DNA from: a virus
Length of the DNA: 32,023 nucleotides
Reading direction: 5' to 3' (one strand)
IMG/VR virus record: IMGVR_UViG_3300034198_000329
Coordinates: 1 to 32,023 of that record
Shown in pieces: positions 8,498-16,378 of this stretch (position 1 is the first letter of the stretch; the number at the start of each line of letters is the position of its first letter). The notes beneath the pieces were generated by a model, which searched no databases, had not been told where the DNA came from, and saw nothing but the letters and a program-made list of their open reading frames with translations. A program made the position numbers and the translations under genes.

Positions 8498-8898
8498 TAG
8501 AAGTCACCTCCCAAGCCAATGACATTGATCCCGGTCTGAGCCACCGAAGTCGTCGCGCGGAGAGAGTGTCCCGAAGGGAGAACCAGTGGCATGATGTTGG
8601 CATGACTGTTGCTCGACAGCGTGGTGGTAAAAGCCGGAGCAGTGGTGCTGGACGTAATTGGCAAGACAGGAACCTGCGTCCACAGACGGTAGTTGGTGCC
8701 GTCGTAGATGAACAGGTTCACAAGACCCGAGAGTGTCGTGGCAACACCCTGAATGTCGATGTAGTCGATACGAGTACCCGAGGAACCTGCAGTGACCACA
8801 GTGCCAACAGTCGAAGGAGCCGTCAGAGACGTGTCTGCGGTAGTAAGCAGTGCTGCACCAATCTTAGGTACAGATGCGTATTGTGCTGAAGTAGCCAT
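8497..8898 (-). CDS. Small beta-rich tail tip protein, cassette 1, 133 aa
   Basis: Thr/Ser/Ala/Val-rich and probably all-beta, with STVGTVVTAGSSGTRIDYI then LVNLFIYDGTNYRLW. It lies directly between the main fibre gene and the 409-aa adhesin gene and is translationally coupled to the latter. It is the likely paralogue of the 137-aa protein at 6048-6461. A connector between fibre and adhesin, or a decoration protein, are both possible. No catalytic motif was seen. Confidence 0.8.
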   Translation of the reverse strand: MATSAQYASVPKIGAALLTTADTSLTAPSTVGTVVTAGSSGTRIDYIDIQGVATTLSGLVNLFIYDGTNYRLWTQVPVLPITSSTTAPAFTTTLSSNSHANIMPLVLPSGHSLRATTSVAQTGINVIGLGGDF

Positions 8899-8907
8899 AG
8901 TTTTTCC

Positions 8908-11223
8908 TTAGATTAGAGCGATAGAGTCAGAGGCAGAGAAAGAACCCGGAGGTGCATTACCACCCGTAACTTGTGTAACAAAACCTTGTGCACCAGTGGG
9001 CGGAAGGCTTGCAAGTGTAAGATTCCCAGAGCCATCTGTTTTGAGGTACTGGTCTGCAGTTCCGTCAGAGGTAGGTAGGGTGAATATCCCAAGGAAACTG
9101 CTGAGGTTTGAGTCGTAAGCCTGAACACTGGTTCCAATGTCTGCAGACTTAAGAATTGTAGCGTCATAAGCCTGAACATCGACACCAACAGCAACACCAA
9201 GGTTAGTTCTCGCCGTAGCCGTATTATTCAGATCAGACAGGTTATTGGTGATACGAAGGAAACGACCATCAGACTGGGCCTGAGTGTAGGTGTTAGCAAT
9301 CTCAAACGAACCATAGGCAATGATGTCAACAGTGTCGTTTAGGGCTGCACCAGTGGCCAGTACAATAGAAGTACCGTTGGTTGCAGTGTAGTCTGTGCTA
9401 ACAACAAGCTTCACACCATTCAGGTAGACATCTACAAAACCAACATCGTAGACTGCAGCAAAGGTTGTTTGACCACTCGTAGCAGTATAGACACTACGTG
9501 CTGCAGTACCGTTCACCGAGGAGCCAGCATCCACCCAAGAGGTACCAGTGTAGACCTTCATCAACTCTGAAGTAGTATCCCAGTACAGAGCGCCTGTGAG
9601 AAGAGTGTTACCGTCATTGTCTACAGAAGGAGGAGACGACTTGGAACCAAGATAGCGATCATCAAAGGCATCATAGGAAGCAGCAGCAGCGGTAGCACTA
9701 TTTGCAGCATTGGTAGCAGATGTCGAGGCAGCAGATGCACTACCAGCAGCAGCAGTCGCAGAGGTTGCAGCAGCAGCAGCACTAATAGCAGCATCTACGT
9801 TACTTGAGACGATACTATCAATATAACCTTTTCTTGTCAAGTCATCTGCATTAACAGGATTAGCAGTTGAAGTGATTTTGTTGGAACCCATGACAATATT
9901 GCCAGTCATAGTCCCGCCAGAGAGGTTCAACTTAGTGGCGTCTGCAGTGTCAACATAGGCTTTAGTGGCAGCATCCTGATTGGACGTAGGGTCACCCATG
10001 CCAGTGATCTTATTCGTCCCCATAGCGATAGCACCAGACATGGTACCACCAGCAAGAGGGAGACGAGTATTAACTTGAGTGTCAACGTAGCCCTTACGGG
10101 TCAGGGTATCATCTGTCGTGGGTGTGGCTGTAGAAGTAACCTTGTTCGAACCCATAACCAGATCGCCAGTCATGGTGTCACCAGCCTTAGTCAGCTTAGT
10201 GGCAATAGAGGCGGCAGTGGTTGCAGCAAAGTTAGGGTCATCACCGAGGGCAGCAGCAAGCTCATTCAGCGTGTCCAGAGTACCCGGAGCAGTGTCGATC
10301 AGGTTGCTGATAGAGGTGTCAACGTAGCCCTTGGTAGCAGCGTCTGCAGTGCTTGTGGGGGTGCCAAGACCAGTGATCTTATTCGTACCCATTGCAATAG
10401 CACCGCTCATGGTGCCACCAGAGAGGTTCAGCTTCAAGTTATCTGCAGTATCGACGTAGGTCTTAGTGGTTGCATCAGTGCCATTTACAGGAGCAGAGAG
10501 GCCCGTGACGGTACCTGCACTACCACTGTTCATGTTCAGTGAGCCATTGATCGTGACATCATTAAAAGAGCTAGAACCGCTAGAAGCAGTAATGTTACCA
10601 GTGACATCCCCAATCACAGCCCCAGTGTGGGTGCCTGCAGAGTTGCCAGTGAGGTTGCCCGTCACGTTGCCTGTCAGAGTACCAAAGAGGCCCGTAGTAG
10701 CGGTGATGTTTGTACCAGTGATTGCCTGAGCAGAAGAACCACCAATAACCGCACCATCAATCGTACCACCATTAATGTCTGCAGTGGCTAGGGTGGAGAG
10801 ACCAGTGACATTGAGGGTACCAGCGACAGTAGCGTTCTCGTGCACTTCCAGAGTGTCGATGTATCCAATGCCATCAATGTAGACGTTCTTGAACTCAAGT
10901 GAGGAAGTGCCAAGGTCAATATCATTATCAGTAATAGGAACAATGGCCCCATCCTGAACTCTGACTTGCTCAACTGCGCTGCCACTCACTTCAACAAAGA
11001 AACTTACTCTGTTGTTTACTGTATCAACGACAACCTTGTTTCTGGCGTCAGTGTCTGCAATCAGAGGTACATAAGCACCCTCACCAGTGGAACCATCATG
11101 ACGGTGGCCAGTGACGAGGAGGAAGGCATCCCTGATAGCATTAAATTCAGCGTTAATCGGAGAAGCCCGAACGACAGCGGTAGGAACGATATCCGCAGCA
11201 GACTGGCGAACGTATCCTGTCAT
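8908..11223 (-). CDS. Tail fibre protein, 771 aa
   Basis: The N-terminus (MTGYVRQSAADIVPTAVVRA) is a likely particle-attachment domain. Residues about 110-250 are Gly/Thr/Asn beta-structure. Four imperfect repeats (about 266-303, 345-382, 389-426, 433-470) have the pattern LSGGTMSG-x-I-x-MG-x-NKIT followed by KGYVDT. Next come an Ala/Ser/Thr helical stretch (473-516), a conserved module FDDRYLGSKSSPPSVDNDG, and VDVYLNGVKLV. The C-terminus carries a double VQAYD motif and TLPTSDGTADQYLKTDGSGN. These features are typical of trimeric phage fibres. It follows the tail tube genes and precedes two adhesin cassettes, so the adhesins probably bind its distal end. Confidence 0.9.
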   Translation of the reverse strand: MTGYVRQSAADIVPTAVVRASPINAEFNAIRDAFLLVTGHRHDGSTGEGAYVPLIADTDARNKVVVDTVNNRVSFFVEVSGSAVEQVRVQDGAIVPITDNDIDLGTSSLEFKNVYIDGIGYIDTLEVHENATVAGTLNVTGLSTLATADINGGTIDGAVIGGSSAQAITGTNITATTGLFGTLTGNVTGNLTGNSAGTHTGAVIGDVTGNITASSGSSSFNDVTINGSLNMNSGSAGTVTGLSAPVNGTDATTKTYVDTADNLKLNLSGGTMSGAIAMGTNKITGLGTPTSTADAATKGYVDTSISNLIDTAPGTLDTLNELAAALGDDPNFAATTAASIATKLTKAGDTMTGDLVMGSNKVTSTATPTTDDTLTRKGYVDTQVNTRLPLAGGTMSGAIAMGTNKITGMGDPTSNQDAATKAYVDTADATKLNLSGGTMTGNIVMGSNKITSTANPVNADDLTRKGYIDSIVSSNVDAAISAAAAATSATAAAGSASAASTSATNAANSATAAAASYDAFDDRYLGSKSSPPSVDNDGNTLLTGALYWDTTSELMKVYTGTSWVDAGSSVNGTAARSVYTATSGQTTFAAVYDVGFVDVYLNGVKLVVSTDYTATNGTSIVLATGAALNDTVDIIAYGSFEIANTYTQAQSDGRFLRITNNLSDLNNTATARTNLGVAVGVDVQAYDATILKSADIGTSVQAYDSNLSSFLGIFTLPTSDGTADQYLKTDGSGNLTLASLPPTGAQGFVTQVTGGNAPPGSFSASDSIALI

Positions 11224-11229
11224 GTAAAT

Positions 11230-12783
11230 TTACCTCCGGTCGGCAAGTGTATAAGAAACCACAAAGGACTGAATTGTGTGGCTTGGTTGGTCGTTTGTGG
11301 TCACGTAAGTAATAGACATTGAGTCCCCTGAGCCTTGGATAGAAGTTCTACGAACTGGGCTAGGGTTACCATCATAAATGTCAGAGGCATCGTATGTGGC
11401 AGAGAACAAGTCGTAGTAGGCTGCAGCACCAGTGGTAGTGAAGAGATAGTCACTAGGCTTAATAACAGTACTGTCACCGTAGTTGAAGTCAATACCTACG
11501 TTTACTGTAACCTGACCCTCAGCCCGCATGTAGGTGTGCAAGTCATAGAAAATCTTACGAAGGATAGGGTCATCCATGTAGATGTAGGGGGTCTGATACA
11601 AGGAGAAGATTGGGTTGCCATCGAAGGTCTGACCAACCTCTTGTCTGAACACCTTACCCAGAGAATCACCGTGGATCACAAACTCTTCTGTTCCGAGGTA
11701 CCCTGAGTCACCACAAGAGACTTCCATGCCGATAAGCTGAGAGTACTCAAAACCGAGTCCATCTTGGGCTGCACGACGAAGGGAGCCAATAAGTCCAAGA
11801 GAGTCAGCCTGAGAAAAGAACAAACGGAACTGAGACTTCTTATTCACAACCATCAGAGTGATGCTCTCAAGGTCTTCAAACTGAGAGAAAGACTCAAAGA
11901 GTTGCTGCACAGGCTTAGACAGGGTACCAAGTTCGATGTCCCCGATACGCTCTGTAGCACTCACAGGACGGATACCATCAGGTCCAAGGAACAGCAAGTC
12001 ACCGTTGAACTCAATCACAGCATCAGACGACACACAGCCAAGGTTCTTGGTTACTTCTGCAAGAGCAAAGTTAGCTACGTTAGAGCCTGAGAGACGCTTG
12101 ATATTGTTTACGCCAAAGACATAGAGTTGGTCACGGAAAGCCTTGATTGCCTTGATCTCAAATCCTACGTTGATAACACCAGCACCATTAGCGGGATCAA
12201 AACTGGCTTCATTCAACGGCGCAGAAAAGAAAAGGTTATAGGGTTGTGTCGCATCACCAGCAAGGAACAAGTGACCAGAGAAGTTTTCAGAGAACTTAGG
12301 TGCAGCAGGTGCGAGAGCGTTTGTAATCTGTACGTAGGTAGTGCCGTTCCAAGTAGCTGCACGGTTGACCCCGTCTGTCATTACAAGTTTAGGGACACCC
12401 CAGTTGATCTTGGAGAAGCGAACCTTTGTCACCCCCACCATTGTAGGAGTACCAGCAGTAGAAGGGGTTACCCATGCCTCAGTGGTAGAGTTCCAGTAGT
12501 GAAAGTAATTGTTGCCAGATGCAGGCTTTCTGCAAGCAAAGATACCGTTATTAATGCCATTGAAGACTGCCACACCAAGGACAGGAGCACTAAGCTCACC
12601 CGGAACAGTTCCGTAGTCATTACTGTAGCCCGAGATACGACGATACCCACCCTCAAGGGCAGGCTCATAGTTAATCATACGAAGAGCAGAACCGGGGAGA
12701 GCAGAACCCTGAGTAAGGTAGTCCAGATTATTAATCAGACCGCCTTGGCAAGGGGCAGGGAAAGACTGAATGTTATCTGGCAT
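11230..12783 (-). CDS. Tail tube / packaged DNA stabilisation protein, 517 aa
   Basis: Begins MPDNIQSFPAPCQGGLINNL and contains MINYEPALEGGYRRISGY near residues 37-54. Many WNG, DG and beta-rich segments follow (for example FRDQLYVFGVN and NGDLLFLGPDGIRPVSATE), a likely beta-propeller-like body. This matches the podovirus family of P22 gp10-like stabilisation or T7 gp12-like tubular proteins that form the short tail after the adaptor ring. It comes directly after the adaptor gene with the start overlapping that gene's stop. Assignment rests on order and overall pattern. Confidence 0.8.
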   Translation of the reverse strand: MPDNIQSFPAPCQGGLINNLDYLTQGSALPGSALRMINYEPALEGGYRRISGYSNDYGTVPGELSAPVLGVAVFNGINNGIFACRKPASGNNYFHYWNSTTEAWVTPSTAGTPTMVGVTKVRFSKINWGVPKLVMTDGVNRAATWNGTTYVQITNALAPAAPKFSENFSGHLFLAGDATQPYNLFFSAPLNEASFDPANGAGVINVGFEIKAIKAFRDQLYVFGVNNIKRLSGSNVANFALAEVTKNLGCVSSDAVIEFNGDLLFLGPDGIRPVSATERIGDIELGTLSKPVQQLFESFSQFEDLESITLMVVNKKSQFRLFFSQADSLGLIGSLRRAAQDGLGFEYSQLIGMEVSCGDSGYLGTEEFVIHGDSLGKVFRQEVGQTFDGNPIFSLYQTPYIYMDDPILRKIFYDLHTYMRAEGQVTVNVGIDFNYGDSTVIKPSDYLFTTTGAAAYYDLFSATYDASDIYDGNPSPVRRTSIQGSGDSMSITYVTTNDQPSHTIQSFVVSYTLADRR

Positions 12784-13472
12784 TAGCCTCTCCCAAGAAT
12801 AACGGTGCTCCTAATGTGGACAGGATCATCAAGGAGGAGACGCCTCATAGTCTTGATACCGTTTTCGAAATTGCGTTGATGGATTTCAGCACTCTGGTCA
12901 TTCGAGCGGAACCGCATCATGTAGGTCATAGCCCCATCCACGATAATGTGGTCAAATCTGCTGGGGACAACACAAGTATCTGTGTAGAGGGTCAGGTCCG
13001 TGGGGACACTCCAGTAGATGTACTCAACCTCATAAGCCTTATCTGGGCTAGGGGAAATACCAAACTTGCTCTCAAAGGTCTGATAGACCCTCTCTGGGAT
13101 AGCCTGACTGCCTTCATCATCCTGTGCACGGTAGAGGTCAGTATACTCTTCATATGTAATCACAGGGAGTTTCTTAGGCTGGTTGTCCAGTGCAGAAGTT
13201 TTCTTCAAGTAGAAAGTGGACGTATCAGACGAAGAGTAGCTGGCTGGGTAACTGTATTCTCTGGTCCCTATGGTGAGGGTCTGAGTGTAAGTGTTCTTAA
13301 GGAATGGCCATTCTTGGGCTTCTTGGTAGATATGGCGAAGACTGTTATTAATAGCGTTTTTGGCCAAAGCCTGAACACCGCGAACAGAATCAAAACCATC
13401 ACCAAGCGGGTCAAGAGTAACCTCGTTGAGCCTTGTCAAAAGAAGGTTGACGAGAGTTACGTAGTTGGACAT
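12783..13472 (-). CDS. Tail adaptor protein, T7 gp11 (tail tubular A)-like, 229 aa
   Basis: Helical N-terminus (YVTLVNLLLTRLNEV), then ALAKNAINNSLRHIYQEAQEWPFLK, the usual adaptor helix with a conserved Trp-Pro. Beta-rich middle (GTREYSYPASY, LPVITYEEYTDLYRAQ) and helical C-terminus (NFENGIKTMRRLLLDD). These are hallmarks of the head-to-tail adaptor or tail tubular A proteins of short-tailed phages, which form a ring under the portal. Length is close to the T7-like family (about 200 aa). Starts at ATG 13472 after a strong stem-loop. Confidence 0.85.
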   Translation of the reverse strand: MSNYVTLVNLLLTRLNEVTLDPLGDGFDSVRGVQALAKNAINNSLRHIYQEAQEWPFLKNTYTQTLTIGTREYSYPASYSSSDTSTFYLKKTSALDNQPKKLPVITYEEYTDLYRAQDDEGSQAIPERVYQTFESKFGISPSPDKAYEVEYIYWSVPTDLTLYTDTCVVPSRFDHIIVDGAMTYMMRFRSNDQSAEIHQRNFENGIKTMRRLLLDDPVHIRSTVILGRG

Positions 13473-13500
13473 TGCTAAAGAACCCTTGTGGAGAGCATAA

Positions 13501-13524
13501 GGGGGCCACAGACAGCAGCCCCCC
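13501..13524 (-). terminator. GC-rich stem-loop downstream of the 162-aa structural gene
   Basis: GGGGGC (13501-13506) pairs with GCCCCC (13518-13523), loop 11 bases. It lies in the 63-base gap between the 162-aa gene stop and the adaptor gene start. On the transcribed (minus) strand only two T residues follow, so it is at best a weak terminator or a 3' stabiliser that lowers expression of the tail genes relative to capsid genes. Confidence 0.5.
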
Positions 13525-13535
13525 TAAGTTAGTCA

Positions 13536-14024
13536 TTATGCGAGAACGTCACGGTCAACTTCTGCAGCAGTCTTACGACCATCAATGTCCATCAGAACAG
13601 CCCACACACGAACCACACCCGAGGTCGGAGCAGTCGTAGCGGTAGCAATCAGCAGGTCAATGGTGTCAGCAGAGCCGATAACCAAGGGCTGATAGGCAGC
13701 AGCGTTCTGGGCATAAGCACCAGCCGAAGCAGCATCAAGATCGTAACCGTCAACAAAGATATCCGGCTCAGTCGTGGTCACACCAAGGTCAACAGTCGTG
13801 TCGTTCGATTCACCACCAGCGGCAGTGATGACTTCCAGACCAGCGTTGATAATCATGGTATTAGCAGGAACCGAGATTGCTTCGATCACGTCAGCAGCAG
13901 CCAGAGCCGAACCCTTAGCAGTTGCAGCAGCAGCGAAGTCAATCAGAACTTCCTTGAAGTAGGGCATACGCCCAGCGGTGAAGCCATCAACAGACCCGCC
14001 CGCAAGAGTAGTAACAGTAGCCAT
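13536..14024 (-). CDS. Head decoration-like structural protein, 162 aa
   Basis: Ala/Thr/Val/Asp-rich with little Lys, probably a beta-sandwich (for example IEAISVPANTMIINAGLEVI, TVDLGVTTTEPDIFVDGYD, VRVWAVLMDIDG). It sits directly after the major capsid gene, where decoration or stabilisation proteins are commonly encoded, and is bounded by stem-loops on both sides, consistent with a high and separately tuned level. No known catalytic motif. Decoration is an inference; a minor head protein is the alternative. Confidence 0.75.
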   Translation of the reverse strand: MATVTTLAGGSVDGFTAGRMPYFKEVLIDFAAAATAKGSALAAADVIEAISVPANTMIINAGLEVITAAGGESNDTTVDLGVTTTEPDIFVDGYDLDAASAGAYAQNAAAYQPLVIGSADTIDLLIATATTAPTSGVVRVWAVLMDIDGRKTAAEVDRDVLA

Positions 14025-14049
14025 TTAAGTGTCCTTTCCTATGGCGGTT

Positions 14050-14075
14050 AAGGGTACCCCGTGAAGGATACCCTT
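14050..14075 (-). terminator. Stem-loop downstream of the major capsid gene
   Basis: AAGGGTA (14050-14056) pairs perfectly with TACCCTT (14069-14075) and the inner bases extend the stem. It follows the capsid stop at 14085 by about 10 bases. No T-run follows, so partial termination or RNA protection is more likely than full termination. Confidence 0.5.
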
Positions 14076-14084
14076 GGGTCTTTA

Positions 14085-15161
14085 TTAGGCGAGGTTGTAA
14101 CGAGCGACGGTGATAGCTTCCGGGCGCAGAATCTTACGACCGTACAGGTGCATACCACGCACGATGTCAGCGAACGAGTCCGGGTCACGGTAGGTCTCGG
14201 TCTTGTTGATCTGCTCAGCGGTAGCCACAGCCGAGTCATGACCAGCAACGATCACACCGTAGTTCGTGGACTGGGCGCTGGAGTTACCCACGAAGGACGA
14301 ACCAGTACCGACTTGCGGCAGGTTGTTCGACACGTAGACACGGAAGCCGTTCCACTTCGGCAGAACCAGACCATTACGCAGAGCACCCGACTCGCCCTGA
14401 TCTGCATTCAGGAAGCGCGAATCTTCGTCCATCAGGACTTCCATCATCACGGGGTCAATCACCAACCAACGGCCAGACTTGTCCACGTTCTGCTGGTCGA
14501 GCAGACGGCCCATGCGGTTAATCAGCATGACGGGCGAGACATACGAGGTCGGCAGAGCGGAAGCACCCGGAAGACGAGCAGCAACCGGGATCGAGTCACC
14601 AGCCGAACCTGCAGTGGTCAGGTTGCCGAATGAGGGGCGCGAGAGCTTCATGGAAGCCAGCAGTTCGTCCGAGCCAGCCGTGGTGATAGCTTTGGTGCCA
14701 TTCACAACGTCATTCACAGTGCCAGCATTTGTGTGCAGAGCGGTCTGCTTGTAGCCCGACAGGTAGCCCAGAACTTCTTGGTCATGCTGGTCAGCCAGAC
14801 GGTAAGCCGCACGGTTGGTAGCAAGGTCCATGAAGTTGACGTGCGAGTGAGCTTCTTCGATGTCGTCAACTTTGAAGGCGAAGTAGTTTGCCTTGTCAAC
14901 AACCAGCGAGAAGTCTTCGTCGTCGAGGTCTTGAGCTTGGACTTGGGTGCCACGAGCGTATGCCGACACCGAGATTTCCGGTTCTTTGATGATGCGGACG
15001 GTATCACCCTGAGCCGAGATTTCACCAAAGTAGTCCGAGTTCGTAATGTCACCAACAACAGTGGACTTACGGAAAGCGAGTTGAACTTTCTTCGAGTAGA
15101 TGACCGAAGAGAAGTTACCGTTGGGCAGGTTCGACCAGCCAGCAGCAGTTTGGAAAGCCAT
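14085..15161 (-). CDS. Major capsid protein, 358 aa
   Basis: Position after the scaffold gene, length, and internal pattern support a HK97-fold coat protein. The N-arm is MAFQTAAGWSNLPNGNF followed by FRKSTVVGDITNSDYFGEI. EPEISVSAYARG and DEDFSLVVDKANYFAFKVDD match the E-loop and spine helix region, the middle contains ARLPGASALPTSYVS, and the late part has GRWLVIDPVMMEVLMDEDSRFLNA and GLVLPKWNGFRVYVSNNLP. Codons here are GC-richer and more biased than in flanking genes, as expected for the most abundant phage protein. A 258-base leader separates it from the scaffold gene. The match is to coat proteins of short-tailed phages by pattern, not by search. Confidence 0.9.
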   Translation of the reverse strand: MAFQTAAGWSNLPNGNFSSVIYSKKVQLAFRKSTVVGDITNSDYFGEISAQGDTVRIIKEPEISVSAYARGTQVQAQDLDDEDFSLVVDKANYFAFKVDDIEEAHSHVNFMDLATNRAAYRLADQHDQEVLGYLSGYKQTALHTNAGTVNDVVNGTKAITTAGSDELLASMKLSRPSFGNLTTAGSAGDSIPVAARLPGASALPTSYVSPVMLINRMGRLLDQQNVDKSGRWLVIDPVMMEVLMDEDSRFLNADQGESGALRNGLVLPKWNGFRVYVSNNLPQVGTGSSFVGNSSAQSTNYGVIVAGHDSAVATAEQINKTETYRDPDSFADIVRGMHLYGRKILRPEAITVARYNLA

Positions 15162-15179
15162 GAGAAAATCCTCCTATGA

Positions 15180-15438
15180 TATTTGGCTTTGATTAGAAGC
15201 TAAACACACGTCTAAGAGGCTGAGGGGTTTTTAGGGTGCACAGTCTATAAACTATAAGGATCAGTTATTGCTTAGAAATTGTGGGCCTATACCTAATCAG
15301 GTATGTCTTATTGATCGTTTAGACTTTAGGGTAAAACAAATAGCCGAGGGTGTCTTAGGACGTACTCTCACCAAGAGGCCACAGCTATTTGTTGGTAGTT
15401 ATATGAAGAAGCCCTTACTTGTCAAGGACTATCTTATT
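15180..15438 (-). other. Capsid gene leader: structured intergenic region
   Basis: The only gap over 200 bases inside the late operon, between the scaffold stop and the capsid start. It holds a perfect 9-bp inverted repeat (ACAAATAGC 15336-15344, GCTATTTGT 15384-15392, 39-base loop), a second hairpin (ATACCT 15289-15294, AGGTAT 15299-15304, loop AATC), and AT-rich TATAG/TATAAA-like boxes near 15245-15262 on the minus strand that could be a -10 element for a capsid promoter. No coding frame with a ribosome site was found. It most likely carries expression control for the capsid. Confidence 0.5.
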
Positions 15439-16311
15439 TTATCTTGCGCCACCAGAGAGATCATACACAAAGTTCCCCTTGCGGATGGCCTCCATGATCT
15501 TCTTTTCATTCTTGGCGTACTCGTCCATGCTCATCTTGTTGACACGAGACTCAAGAATCCTTTCGCCGTCATTCTCAAAGTCCATGTTGGCTTTGTTCTT
15601 TGAGGTGACGAGGGATGCGGCTTCCTTGGTCTTTTCCTTACGTGCCGAGGGGGTCATACCCTTATCGACTTTGTAGAGGTCAAGAACACGGATAACTGCA
15701 CGAGCATCCTCTTCATTTTCATACAGAGCATCTTGAACCCACTTGGGTTGTTCTTCTGCCCAGTTGTGGAACTCGTCTGACTTACGGAGAGCATCAAAGT
15801 CCGAGTGAGCCTGACGGATAGCATCCATTGCTTTGTTGCGAGAGGCGTCGTAGCTCAGCTTCTCATACTCATCAAACTTACTCTTGTACTGTGACAGCTT
15901 CTCGTCTGCCTTCTTAGTAGCAATAGTTTCTACGATAGAAGCCACATCAGGGTACTTACGTGCCCATGCAGCAATATCCTCGTCTGACTTGGGAGGGAGT
16001 ACCTTGGTACCGCTAACAGAGTTCTTCAACTCCTCAAACTTAGCTTCCCACTCTTTCTCTTTGTCAGAGAGGTGTCTACGAAGATCGCCGTAGCGTTTCT
16101 TAAAAGACTTTTCTTCCGGGTCAGTAGGCTCAGGTTCAGACTCTTGCGCCTTAACCACTACCTCTTCTTCTTGTTCTTTTTCTTCTTCTTCTTGCCCTGA
16201 GGTTCTAGACTTGCCGATCAGTTCTTCAAGTTCTTTCTCATCAGCCTCAATACGTTTACGATTACGACTATGATTGAAATTAGAATCAACGTAGACTTTA
16301 GTTACAGACAT
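15439..16311 (-). CDS. Capsid scaffold protein, 290 aa
   Basis: Highly charged and almost wholly helical. It has an acidic Glu-rich tract (EEEEKEQEEEVVV, about residues 41-53), then KSFKKRYGDLRRHLSDKEKEW and EAKFEELKNS, a Pro/Lys segment, and long Glu/Lys/Asp helices. There are no cysteines or membrane segments. It is encoded immediately upstream of the capsid gene, as expected of a scaffolding protein that guides procapsid assembly and exits before packaging. The KKRYGDLRRH segment is common in scaffolds of marine podovirus-like phages, from memory. Confidence 0.85.
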   Translation of the reverse strand: MSVTKVYVDSNFNHSRNRKRIEADEKELEELIGKSRTSGQEEEEKEQEEEVVVKAQESEPEPTDPEEKSFKKRYGDLRRHLSDKEKEWEAKFEELKNSVSGTKVLPPKSDEDIAAWARKYPDVASIVETIATKKADEKLSQYKSKFDEYEKLSYDASRNKAMDAIRQAHSDFDALRKSDEFHNWAEEQPKWVQDALYENEEDARAVIRVLDLYKVDKGMTPSARKEKTKEAASLVTSKNKANMDFENDGERILESRVNKMSMDEYAKNEKKIMEAIRKGNFVYDLSGGAR

Positions 16312-16378
16312 TCTTTATCCTTTATGTTGGGGCCAGCCTAAGCCGGGTAGCCTTATATTTTATATATCACAATCTTAC

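Noticed and set aside
12127-13478. Long + strand ORFs (about 220 codons) opposite the tail tube and adaptor genes
   Set aside because: Composition is not protein-like and there is no ribosome site. The minus-strand genes show clear family patterns and coupled starts.
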